This document shows positions 16,693 through 23,827 of a stretch of 23,827 nt of DNA, piece by piece (position 1 is the stretch's first letter; each line of letters opens with the position of its first letter). Below the pieces are notes generated by a model. The model made no database searches and was not told where the DNA came from. It was given only the letters and a program-made list of their open reading frames with translations. This DNA comes from Apostichopus californicus (taxonomy: Eukaryota > Echinodermata > Holothuroidea > Aspidochirotida > Stichopodidae). Made by a program: the position numbers and the translations under genes. The stretch lies in assembly GCA_020650975.1 (NCBI GenBank), contig JAIPMN010095264.1, positions 1 through 23,827 of the forward strand. The letters are read 5' to 3'.

Positions 16693-18490
16693 GTGTGCTT
16701 TTTACGTGCAAAGAAAACGGACACGGACCAAAGGTCAACAAAACCAAAAACAATCCCAGTCTGTTAAACAACCACCATAACCCAACCGAAAACCCACAAA
16801 CAGAAACCTTTCACCAACCCACAAACGTATACAATGCAGCGTTCAACGTAACGTGAAAAGGACAGGAACTAAAACAAAGCTGTACAAACCAGCCCCAAAA
16901 AGCCAACTCCAAACCACAAACAGAACCCCCCCAACCCATATTATGTAACGACCACACAACCCCCCCCCCCCACACCTAACAACTAACTCACTCCAATATT
17001 CATCCGGGGTACGCCGTCCCGATAGTAGACGACAGGCTTGCGCATTACCTGCGAAGTTTTCCCAATATGGGTCTTTTCAGGCCCCTGGCAGTGTTCCCCC
17101 TTTTCCTACGAGATAGCAGAGTTCTTAGCTCCCCGTCAACCTTGCTCGAGTGGACCTCCCTGTCAGGAACAGGAGGTCCACTAGCGAGCATCGTGTCCGG
17201 TATAGCGGGTAGGGTGGAAGGGCCACTCGAGTCAATGAGATCAGTGGCCTGTTTCGTCTCGTCAAACCAATCGGAGGACTCCTTAGCCACAACTAATAAG
17301 GCTGTAGTGCAGTCCTCCATTGGCGAGTCAGAATCTGGGCCACTTAATGTCTCTTGGGCCGGTTGACTCGGGGCCCGACTAGTATCACCGATAGCGGGCG
17401 TAGCTACCGGTGAACCAGTACAAGCGGCATCCTGCGCCGCATGCCACTCCGCTAGTACCATCTCCGCCGTTTTGTCCTGCTCTGCCTCAGTGGGCAGGCT
17501 GGCAAGTTCGATCAGGGGAGAGGTCGGACACGAAAGGGGGAACAAAGCCTCCACCGGGGCGCTAGTGTCGGACACTGGGGCGATGACAGGAGCATCAGGT
17601 GATACGGTGTGAAAGGCCGGGACGGGGACCGCTTCAACCACGCCCGTAGCCACTCTCGCGGCGTATGAGCGGTCTGGGCATAAACGAGCGAGATGGCCCG
17701 TTTTCCCACACGAGTTACATACGATATCCCCTCTACACTCGGCCAGGGTATGCCCAACCTGTAAACAGCGGCTACACCGCTTGCTCGGGCACAACCTGGC
17801 CTCATGCCCTTCCAGCCCACACCTCCAACAAGTGCGAGGCTGGCCCGGATGGGCCCTGTGCCCATTAGCCCACAAGGCAGAGGGGATATCGGACTTGAGT
17901 TGTAATCTAACTCGTCTGGTCCCGGTCTTTACACCCTTACATTCAAGGAATTCCGGCTCCTCGTAGCCGGTTACTTTCCCAAAACGCCCCAGTGTCCGCA
18001 CAACAATCTGTTCAGACATGTCCAGAGGGAGATGGAGGACTGTCACCCACACCGAACTGTCATACGGTGTGACATTCAGTCCCTCGACTCCCTCCAACAC
18101 ATGGGCGCCTCGGACGCGGGCAGCCTCCGAGGTGAACCGAACATCAAAAACATTCATACCCCGGAGAGGTTTACGCTGAAGCGCGTCAACCTCTCCAGGG
18201 ACTTTTAAACCAACAGAACGCAAAACTGAAAAAACTTGTCCGGGGACGACCTTAAGCCTCCCCCGAAAAACTCAACAATACGATTTTGCTGTCACGGCGA
18301 GCCGCCCATGACAGCTAGGGGTGTGGCAAAGCCACGCACCTATACAAAAACCAAAACGAAACAAACCCAAAACACACAAACTACTCTAACACAAACTAAT
18401 GTAAGGCCAATGTAAAAACACAAAAGGTGTGGTCAACGAAAAGTGGAGAGCAGCCGAAAACACGTCCGCACTCCACTAAAACTGAACTGA
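16693..18490 (-). mobile_element. ORF1-only Tx1-like LINE (copy C, half-LINE)
   Basis: On the minus strand this unit begins with the family 5' tip GTGGAGTGCGGACGTGTTTT (18476; the tip may extend about 14 bases further). It has a roughly 170-base leader with a CTGTCATG-type ORF1 start at 18309, then ORF1, then a 3' UTR ending GCACGTAAAAAGCACAC at 16693. Both termini match those of other copies in the window, yet no reverse transcriptase lies between them. The total is about 1.8 kb. It sits between the coding end and the 3' terminus of a minus-strand hAT, so it inserted there. No clear target-site duplication was found, and about 100 bases of hAT coding end appear lost. Mobilisation would need ORF2 from a relative. 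Confidence 0.7.
17045..18223 (-). CDS. LINE ORF1 protein: RRM-like domain and three CCHC knuckles
   Basis: This 392-aa frame resembles ORF1 nucleic-acid-binding proteins of Tx1-type LINEs, which coat LINE RNA. Residues about 57-112 (VWVTVLHLPLDMSEQ through VRTLGRFGKVTGYEEP) look RRM-like. Three zinc knuckles of the form C-X2-C-X4-H-X4-C follow at 132-145, 150-163 and 169-182. The remainder is Pro/Ser/Asp-rich and unstructured, ending in a basic tail (SRRKRGNTARGLKR). The listed Met is unlikely to be the original start. Upstream, in another frame, a conserved start at 18309 encodes a short RRDSKIVLLSFS segment shared with copy D, and a one-base shift near 18255 plus an extra base by the ATG separate it from this frame. 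The stop lies in TAATG, immediately before a 20-codon frame (RKPVVYYRDGVPRMNIGVS) that is conserved in copy E. The long, clean frame suggests a young copy. Confidence 0.75.
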   Translation of the reverse strand: MRSVGLKVPGEVDALQRKPLRGMNVFDVRFTSEAARVRGAHVLEGVEGLNVTPYDSSVWVTVLHLPLDMSEQIVVRTLGRFGKVTGYEEPEFLECKGVKTGTRRVRLQLKSDIPSALWANGHRAHPGQPRTCWRCGLEGHEARLCPSKRCSRCLQVGHTLAECRGDIVCNSCGKTGHLARLCPDRSYAARVATGVVEAVPVPAFHTVSPDAPVIAPVSDTSAPVEALFPLSCPTSPLIELASLPTEAEQDKTAEMVLAEWHAAQDAACTGSPVATPAIGDTSRAPSQPAQETLSGPDSDSPMEDCTTALLVVAKESSDWFDETKQATDLIDSSGPSTLPAIPDTMLASGPPVPDREVHSSKVDGELRTLLSRRKRGNTARGLKRPILGKLRR

Positions 18491-18494
18491 ACTG

Positions 18495-20105
18495 AACAAG
18501 TCGCCGTTGCCCCATTCTGTTCCGGAGATTATTCTTCATTAGTTTCAACCTTGAAAATGAACGTTCCCCGGTACAATTTGTAACCATCATGCATAGGACA
18601 ATTCGGAGGGCAATTTCAACATTCGGGAACACTTATTTCAATCGATCTGAAATGAGTTTCCTGTAGATATCTGGAAGTGTTGTGCATTCTTCATCGAGGA
18701 CGAGGTGGTGCTTGAATTCGTTGAGTAATTCGTGGTAATCAAGATCGTCATGATAAACTTTGGCCAACTTTTCACAGCTCCGACTAAGTTCATCACTGTC
18801 GATTGTTTTCAGCTGATTGAAGAAAGAAAACAGTTTCCCGATGTTTTCGTATGCTTCCGCGCGTTTGGTCAATTGAGAGGTTAGTGAGTCCAGGATAGGA
18901 AGGTACGTATCCACCTTGAATTTTTCACTGCCTTTCAGTAGTACTTCTTCGGCTGACCCGTCATCCCTAGTGAGTTGAACACTTCGCTTTCGTGCACGTT
19001 TTCGTCGCTGAATTCCGGATACCTGCTGTTAGCCTTTGCTGCAAGTTCGTAATCTTTGTATTCGTCTCTCATATGGTCGAGATAGGATTTCAGGGACTTG
19101 AGGAGATCAACAGCAGCAAGGATGTCAACATCTTTCGACTGCAGAACTTTACTTGTTTTGTTCATCCGGTCGAGAATGTCATTCCACACCATTGTCAGAA
19201 TGACAGTTTCCAACTTACTCAGTCCTTCTGCTTCGATTCGTGTGGACCATTCCTGATCAACGTCAACTGCGAGTGCATCCAACGCATCTTGGATCTTATC
19301 ATAGCCACCATAGAGAGCGGCGACAGCGTCAAAATGAGCTGACCATCTTGTGTCAGAGAGACGTTGACCACGGTGTGTCCCTTCCCTATGGAGGACGTCA
19401 GAACATCCCAGCGATGCGTGGAAGCCGAGAAAAAGGAATACAAACGCTGAACAAAGAAAGATACGATCTCTTGACCACACTCTGCTGCTTTTACACCTAC
19501 CAGGTTCAGACTATGCCCAGCGCAAGGGAACTCATTATGGTCACGGATCCTCGCCTGCAAGTCTGTTATCGCCCCGACATGTTTGAGGCATTGTCATAAG
19601 ACTGTCCACGGCAGTACGACAATGGAATGTTATTTTTGTGTAGGAATTCGATAACCGTGTCGGCTAAGTTCTCAGATGAGTGCGAGAAAATCGGAATGAA
19701 TTCGAGAAAACGTTCCACGGGCTCACTCCCACAAATGTACCTGACAGTGAATGTTAGTTGATCAATGTGCGAAATGTCCGGAGTTGAGTCAACACTTATC
19801 GAGTAATATTTTTGACCCTTTGATTTCGTCAAGTATCTACAGTAATACCTGTTGACCCATTATGTCGATGAATTCCTCACAGATGTTCGCGGATAGATAT
19901 GATGGGTTCCCCTTCCCACTATTCCCGTAGATTTGAAAATGTTCCTCCAGAAATGGGTCGAACTCGCTCAGCAGTTCTATGATACCAAGGAAGTTTCCGT
20001 TTTTGGAGGAGCCGATTTGTTGATTCTCACCACGAAATGCCAAACCTCTTGAAGCAAGAAACTGTGTGACCGAAACTACGCGCATCAACACTTTATACCA
20101 GTATT
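18495..20105 (-). pseudogene. Second hAT transposase (ZMYM1/TTF type), broken
   Basis: It is homologous to the plus-strand transposase at 8958-11480 but clearly diverged. Blocks in order on the minus strand: YWYKVLMRVVSVTQFLASRG (20105 down), ICEEFIDIMGQQ, ISVDSTPDISHIDQLT (about 19770-19820), GQSYDNASNMSG (about 19570-19610), AGHSLNLVGVKAAECG (about 19490-19530), LSDTRWSAHFDAVAALYGG (about 19310-19370), and YLPILDSLTSQLTKRAEAYE (18914-18840). The C-terminal dimerisation block VTNCTGERSFSRLKLMKNN lies near 18530-18590. An in-frame TAA at about 18633-18635 precedes the last block, and several frameshifts occur. The N-terminal TTF finger is missing because the frame begins at a junction with LINE sequence. 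The C-terminal end is cut at LINE copy C. Confidence 0.85.
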
Positions 20106-20151
20106 CCGAAAAACTCAACAATACGATTTTGCTGTCACGGCGAACCGCCAT
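19837..20151 (-). other. In-frame LINE-ORF1/hAT fusion frame
   Basis: From the ATG at 20151 the frame reads about 15 residues of the LINE ORF1 start (MAVRRDSKIVLLSFS). It then passes without interruption into hAT transposase sequence (EYWYKVLMRVV) at about 20106, and stops at 19837 after IMGQQVLL. The join keeps the frame. One join in three does so by chance, so function is not implied. Confidence 0.65.
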
Positions 20152-20318
20152 GACAGCTAGGGGTGTGGCAAGCCACGCACCTACGAAAACCAAAAACCAC
20201 GAAACAAAGCCAAAACTACACTAAACAAACTACAAACTATTGAAAGGCCAACGTAAAAAACACAAAGTGTGTGGTCAACGAAAAGTGGAGAGCAGCCGAA
20301 AACACGTCCGCACTCCAC
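20106..20318 (-). mobile_element. 5' tip of a Tx1-like LINE (copy D)
   Basis: It matches copy C from the tip GTGGAGTGCGGACGTGTTTT through the leader to GTATTGTTGAGTTTTTCGG, with a cleaner ORF1 start (no extra base beside the ATG). It then switches to hAT coding sequence. It is thus 3'-truncated, unlike the 5' truncation normal for LINEs. Confidence 0.8.
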
Positions 20319-20339
20319 GAAAACCAACTACCAACTTGT

Positions 20340-20744
20340 TAAAGTCCAGCTGTTGTATCGCTGTAAGCCTTTCTCCCCAACAGCGAGAAGCAGAATGGGA
20401 ACTTGGTCGGCTCCGGTTATCTTTTTTATTTGGAAATAGAGCTCAAGTGCCACACTAATGATGAGCGCATTTACGATAACAGAACTGAAACTTTCCTGAT
20501 ACAAAACAGAAATCCATTGACGAAAATTTTGGTGCAACTTAAATGTCTCCAATACATTCATTAAAAAACCGCGATCCACCATGTCGAAGGCCTTCTGCTG
20601 GTCAAGAGAGACCAATGCACATGGCAGATCACGCTCAATAACAAAGTCGGTCAAGTCGCGCAAGTTCTGCTGGATGCAATGACCCTTCACTCTGTACTGC
20701 TTTGTCAAATGTTGTGCTTGGATCGTATTTTTTCCCGCTGACAT
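20340..20744 (-). pseudogene. LINE reverse transcriptase fragment
   Basis: The minus frame carries QYRVKGHCIQQNLRDL and RDLPCALVSLDQQKAFDMVD, the fingers and palm motif A (first catalytic Asp) of an L1/Tx1-type RT. It then reaches WISVLYQESFSSVIVNA. The sequence next jumps to LELYFQIKKITGADQV, which resembles the region after the YADD box. Motif B (RQGCPLSP) and motif C (YADD) are missing, so about 80-100 residues appear deleted and the enzyme would be dead. The N-terminal endonuclease is also absent. LINE copy D starts immediately downstream and probably inserted into this older fragment. It is related to the RT piece at 22951-23433. Confidence 0.75.
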
Positions 20745-21079
20745 GTAGCTACCGACTAGCAGTTAAGGCCGAAATGTCCGAGGGCCTACGGGTCGCCTCT
20801 CGCTTGTGTGTTTATGTGTGAGGTGTGGCCGGGCATAGCCGTCGGAGGAGGGGGACTGGGGAGACCGCGCTCCCCTAAACGTCGGAAACCTGGCTAAGTC
20901 TGGCAGATGTTTGTGATTCAGTCGGGCGGAAAATTGAGCTGTTAAAAGGTCTGGAGTGGAACAAAATATCACCCCCCGAGAATACCCGGGGGGGGGGTTC
21001 GCCCGGATGCGAGCCATCCTACCACCTCCATGGGGGAACAATGATATGCCTATCATGGGACAAATTATTAGCAGAGCGA
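20745..21079 (-). other. Intron-like sequence with hairpins
   Basis: This region follows the splice donor at 21080-21085 on the minus strand. No coding domain is seen. Several foldbacks crowd 20971-21081: ACCCCCC/GGGGGGT, GGATG/CATCC at 21005-21019, ATGATA-TGCC-TATCAT at 21041-21056, and an outer GTTCGC/GCGAAC pair at 20997-21002 and 21076-21081. A G-run of ten lies at 20988-20997. Confidence 0.4.
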
Positions 21080-21085
21080 ACTTAC
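21080..21085 (-). promoter_or_regulatory. 5' splice donor (AAG/GTAAGT)
   Basis: On the minus strand GAGAAG is followed by GTAAGT, a consensus U1-type donor, directly at the end of the readable zinc-finger frame. Reading beyond it soon loses similarity. No acceptor is identified. Confidence 0.45.
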
Positions 21086-21361
21086 CTTCTCGTGATGTGG
21101 GTAACTCCTCGGCCTGAAATGTAGCGTTGGCTGGTTCTTCAATACAGCGACTCTACTTTTGTGTAACTTGCTTTCGGCATGCCGTTTCAGGTCAGCTGCA
21201 CCCTGATGCGCAACAGTCTTTCCATGCAGTTTTCTTTGTTGCTATATCCAGTAGCGTATGCGGCAGCCCTCTTAAGTTTACGTCCAGTCTTCTGTTTTTT
21301 TCCGAGATGGACCGGCCTGTTCAAGGGTGTCTTGTATTTCTATATCACTGTCACTTGCCAT
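21086..21361 (-). pseudogene. BED/C2H2-like zinc-finger first exon, frameshifted
   Basis: The minus-strand ATG at 21361 opens MASDSDIEIQDTLEQAGPSR, an acidic start followed by a basic KKQKTGRKLKR. These resemble the N-termini of hAT-type transposases or transposon-derived zinc-finger proteins. After frameshifts the block HQGAADLKRHAESKLHKSRV (about 21160-21215) appears, with the His and spacing of the second half of a BED-like finger, then LKNQPTL. The first, cysteine-bearing half is not readable. The exon ends at a good splice donor. I infer a decayed exon 1 of a transposase or a domesticated relative. The body exon is not in the window. Confidence 0.45.
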
Positions 21362-21417
21362 GGTACAACCTAGACATTAAACTATTCCTTCAGGCTGAAT
21401 GTTTCTTTATTTCATAG

Positions 21418-21800
21418 TGTAAACGATTGTTCATGGAGGAAATCTGGCAGAATAATCTGTAACTATGTAGCAATAAGCCGGACGTACGGCGCGCCTGCTT
21501 GGCATGCAGCATGTGAGCCAAAGTTAACTTGACCGGAGCAGGCAATAGGGACGAAGATAAATCTCAGCAATACGTGAGCGCTGAGCGACGATGCGTGATT
21601 CATTGCTAGCGTGTGCGTAGGGGCACTTATCGGTTAAACAGTGGATGCTATACGAAAGCGAAAATATTTTAATTATGCCGCTAACCTGATTTTAGACCTA
21701 GGTTTATATGGACTTCGCTCCATGGTTGCACACACGGTTTTTCGGAGATTGTTCGGATAAAGTGCACATAGCGTGTGAGCGTGTGAAGGGCTGGAAATGC
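21418..21800. other. No recognisable gene
   Basis: The stretch lies upstream of the minus-strand zinc-finger exon and could hold its promoter, but I find no TATA box or other clear element. GTGTGAGCGTGTG-like phrases near 21770-21810 are the only repetition. Confidence 0.4.
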
Positions 21801-21829
21801 GTGTGAGTTGGAATGTCTGGTTTAATCCA

Positions 21830-22240
21830 AACTGTCAACGACTCGTGCATAATGTCTCGAAATCCTCATGGATTGCTCCTCTGGTGACGTATCTTAGACA
21901 ATTACTCAGCTGGGCAATAGTAGAAATGTATTGTGTTTCATCAGCGAGTATGGAATACAACAGTTGGTACGATTCTCTGTTGGATGAGTTGAATATGTGG
22001 GCCTGTGTAAAGAGCATTCTTTGGAGCTTCGTTCAAATGTCTCTCAGGATCTTTGTCCCTACCATCTATTCTGCAACGCAGTAAGGCAGGGAAATTTCCG
22101 TCCTTAGTCCAACGATGGTTAGTATCTAACCGTCCAGAATCATGGTGACCTCTCCAAGCCAAACACTGGGATCCACATAGAATCAGAGCTTTCATGATCG
22201 AATATCCCTTTGGGTAGAAAGTACATTCCTTATGCGCTGG
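21830..22240 (-). pseudogene. Third hAT remnant (DUF4371-like, ZMYM1 type)
   Basis: In minus-strand order: MKALILCGSQCLAWRGHHDS (22195 down), GNFPALLRCRIDGRDKD, HLNEAPKNALYTGPHIQLIQ, then in another frame YSILADETQYISTIAQLSNC and LRYVTRGAIHEDF. These match, block for block, the N-terminal catalytic part (DUF4371) of ZMYM1-like hAT transposases. That includes the ADET acid, equivalent to STPD in the other two copies. A frameshift near 22000 and the absence of the C-terminal half make it a pseudogene. It comes from a different subfamily than the copies at 8958 and 20105. Confidence 0.75.
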
Positions 22241-22920
22241 ACATGGACATACTGTTGAGCCGCTTGTATGGAAGACATGTGATAATATGTTGCAGCATGC
22301 TTACCAATAATGTAATACTGTAAGGTTGTTGTACTTGTTGATGTGGGGTCTTGACCAGTTTCCTGCAAGTTGACCACACCGATACCGTAGGAGTAGAAAA
22401 GTGTGGTGAACTTGCAGGAAACTCGTCATGTCATGAAATCTCATGAAATGTTCTATCTGTTGGAAAAAATGTTTTTTTTTAGGTCTGACGTCACCTAATT
22501 TGATATAATTAGCATAGTAACGTGATATGTGAATTACAAGGACAAATAGTATAGATGGTAAGCATTCTAATAACTCATTATCCATATTATGTTTGCATCT
22601 AAGACTGCATACAAGTTCAAAATAAGAAGTAAAAGATGAAACCTATGAGTAATTAGTATTTGGGTCACACCACCCAATTTCCGGCAAGACAGTTAATTTT
22701 TCAGCATATCTTACAAATCAAATACTAAGATCAACAATCCTGCCAAATTTCATGCAGGTAGTAGGTAAAATGGCCGAGTTATTCAAATTTGTATGCAGCC
22801 GAGGACAGTGGTTGGGAAACGGCATATAAAGTCTATGTAGTACTTATACGTGAACCGCGAAACGCTTAGTTCAGGTTTTCTCTGCAATTTAGGGCAATTA
22901 TGCCTACCAGGAACTGTTCA
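22241..22920. other. Gene-free stretch with a long hairpin
   Basis: No coding similarity is seen. It contains the 23-bp-arm hairpin at 22357-22423 and a CATGAAAT-type repetition at 22427-22450. The rest is AT-rich spacer. Confidence 0.45.
22357..22423. repeat. Hairpin, 23-bp arms with one mismatch
   Basis: The left arm (22357-22379) starts AGTTTCCTGCAAGTT and the right arm (22401-22423) ends AACTTGCAGGAAACT. 22 of 23 positions pair, around a 21-nt loop. There is no surrounding gene. Confidence 0.9.
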
Positions 22921-22923
22921 ATG

Positions 22924-22955
22924 TTCATTTAGAAGCCTCCAGGCTTCTAAATGAA
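22924..22955. repeat. Perfect palindrome, 15-bp arms, 2-nt spacer
   Basis: TTCATTTAGAAGCCT (22924-22938), CC, AGGCTTCTAAATGAA (22941-22955). The arms are exact reverse complements. It lies at the left edge of the readable LINE RT sequence, and GAAGCCTG repeats once more at 22953-22960. Confidence 0.95.
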
Positions 22956-23827
22956 GCCTGGCCTGTGGTTGATGAGAGACTTGATCGAGTTTGTTAAAGT
23001 TCGTGATTTGCCATGTGCACTGGTCTCACTGGACCAGGAAAAGGCCTTTGACATGGTAGATCACGACTTCCTGTTCAGAACCTTAGAGTCCTTCGGATTG
23101 AACTCCGTATATATTCGTTGGGTCTCGTTACTATACAAGGACGTCACGAGCATTGTCACTGTTAACGGATTAACTTCTGGTCCCTTCCCGGTTCGAAGAG
23201 GAGTCCGTCAGGGTTGTCCCCTCTCCCCGTTGTTGTATGTTCTCTTCAGCGAAACGCTCAGTACCTCGCTGGACAGATGGTTTATTGTTCCTCTCCTTTG
23301 GTATCCTGGTACGGTGATCGCCGCACCGGATCATGCCTTAGTGCGACTGGAGAGGATCATTTTTGATTTCATTTGGGGAAAGCGCAAACCAAACCTTGTC
23401 AAAAGGACCGTTCTGTATAAGACCCCCTTCTAAACTGCGCTTTCTCCTCTTGAAATGTGTTTTTGTTGCTTTTGAGAATCCTTCGTTTCCCTTTGCCTTT
23501 TTTGTTAGGTTCTGGGGTGGGTTTCTTTTTCGACACCACTGGCCCGGATCCTTTTCCAATAACCGGCCAAAGGCGACACGCCCTTCTGGGGTCTATACTC
23601 AGATTGGTGACTCTCTTCGTAGAATCAAAGAAGAGGGTGGGCCATATGTTCTGCTGAACGTGGCTCCCGTGTTATACCCACCATTGTTTCGTTCAATGCT
23701 CGCGCCTGTGTGCCCGTGGGCTTGCCGGACCGCCATCTCTACAGATGTGTGGCCGTCTGTGTGTTGTAAGTCACTAGATAGCCGTCTCCGGGACTTGGCG
23801 TGGAGGATTGCACACGGGGTCCTCATC
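22951..23827 (+). pseudogene. Tx1-like LINE RT and C-terminal region (copy G)
   Basis: The first frame (22951-23433) has RDLPCALVSLDQEKAFDMVD (RT motif A), YIRWVSLLYKDVTSIVTVNG and GVRQGCPLSPLLYVLFSE (motif B). It then jumps to APDHALVRLERIIFDFIWGK and NLVKRTVLYKTP, which belong after the RT thumb. The YADD box and roughly 200 residues are missing, so it cannot polymerise DNA. A shift near 23430 moves to the frame 23429-23827, open to the window edge, with FFVRFWGGFLFRHHWPGSFS and SRLRDLAWRIAHGVLI. Both align with copy F (15180-15620). The GGLG block present in F is lost at the shift. The start at 22951 is only the first Met after the palindrome, since the endonuclease and RT fingers are truncated. 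Confidence 0.82.

Noticed and set aside
16371..20318. hAT inserted into a single LINE copy, with B and D as its two halves
   Set aside because: B and D are in opposite orientation and both carry the same 5' tip, so they cannot be two halves of one LINE.
20763..21056. Minus-strand 97-codon frame
   Set aside because: It lies in the intron-like, hairpin-rich stretch and its composition (Pro/Arg/Gly) follows the GC content. No domain is seen.
20971..21090. Possible snRNA or spliced-leader RNA (GTAAGT, AATTTGT Sm-like site, several hairpins on the minus strand)
   Set aside because: The sequence before GTAAGT reads as a decayed zinc-finger exon, so an ordinary splice donor explains it. No snRNA signature sequence matched.
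1..23827. CRISPR array, bacterial operon or phage
   Set aside because: There are no spaced direct repeats of suitable size, no ribosome-binding-site/ORF packing and no prokaryotic genes. All recognisable content is eukaryotic transposon.

Overview
The window looks like repeat-rich intergenic DNA from an invertebrate animal nuclear genome, probably aquatic. I cannot name the organism. No host gene, bacterial operon, rRNA, tRNA or CRISPR array is recognisable. What can be read is a dense, nested set of transposable-element remains. Most coding stretches are broken by frameshifts and in-frame stops, and they lie on both strands.

Layout. 1-930: nothing recognised. 933-2068 (+): decayed DDE-type transposase-like gene ending in a PIEHLW block. 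2124-3337 (+): decayed protein resembling the long CACTA/EnSpm-like ORFs of animal genomes. It is cut by a unit at 3352-4197 that has a 20-bp perfect inverted repeat at its ends, a near-perfect 14-bp direct repeat outside them, and a roughly 12-bp minisatellite inside. 4212-5408: nothing recognised. 5409: 5' tip of a Tx1-like LINE. 5777-6950 (+): Ty3/gypsy-type integrase with an intact H2C2 finger and D,D35E residues but two frameshifts, followed by a possible LTR. 8025-12159: complete hAT element of the ZMYM1/TTF-finger type, with an exact 8-bp target-site duplication (TGCTCCAT), a broken transposase and a piggyBac-like remnant inside. 12229-13092: small LINE pieces from a CR1/Jockey-like and a Tx1-like element, a 3 x 53-bp tandem repeat with hairpins, and C-rich foldbacks. 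14305-16219: a hAT end fragment and two Tx1-like LINE 3' portions. 16371-20318: a hAT element on the minus strand, broken by an ORF1-only LINE (16693-18476) and bounded by inverted LINE 5' tips. 20370-20744 (-): reverse transcriptase fragment. 21080-21361 (-): decayed BED-like zinc-finger exon with a splice donor. 21830-22240 (-): third hAT-type (DUF4371-like) remnant. 22924-23827 (+): LINE reverse transcriptase and C-terminal region running off the window, starting at a perfect 15-bp-arm palindrome.

How the parts relate. One Tx1-like LINE lineage recurs many times. Three 3' ends share a terminal motif (CACGTAAAAAGCACA) and four 5' ends share GTGGAGTGCGGACG. This lets partial copies be recognised, and it shows that the 16693-18476 copy reaches both ends while carrying only ORF1. 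It is therefore a candidate half-LINE that would depend on ORF2 from relatives. The most distinctive structures are this half-LINE, the TIR-bounded minisatellite unit, the in-frame LINE-hAT fusion and the long palindromes near 22.4 and 22.9 kb. Family assignments are from recalled motif patterns, since no database search was possible.
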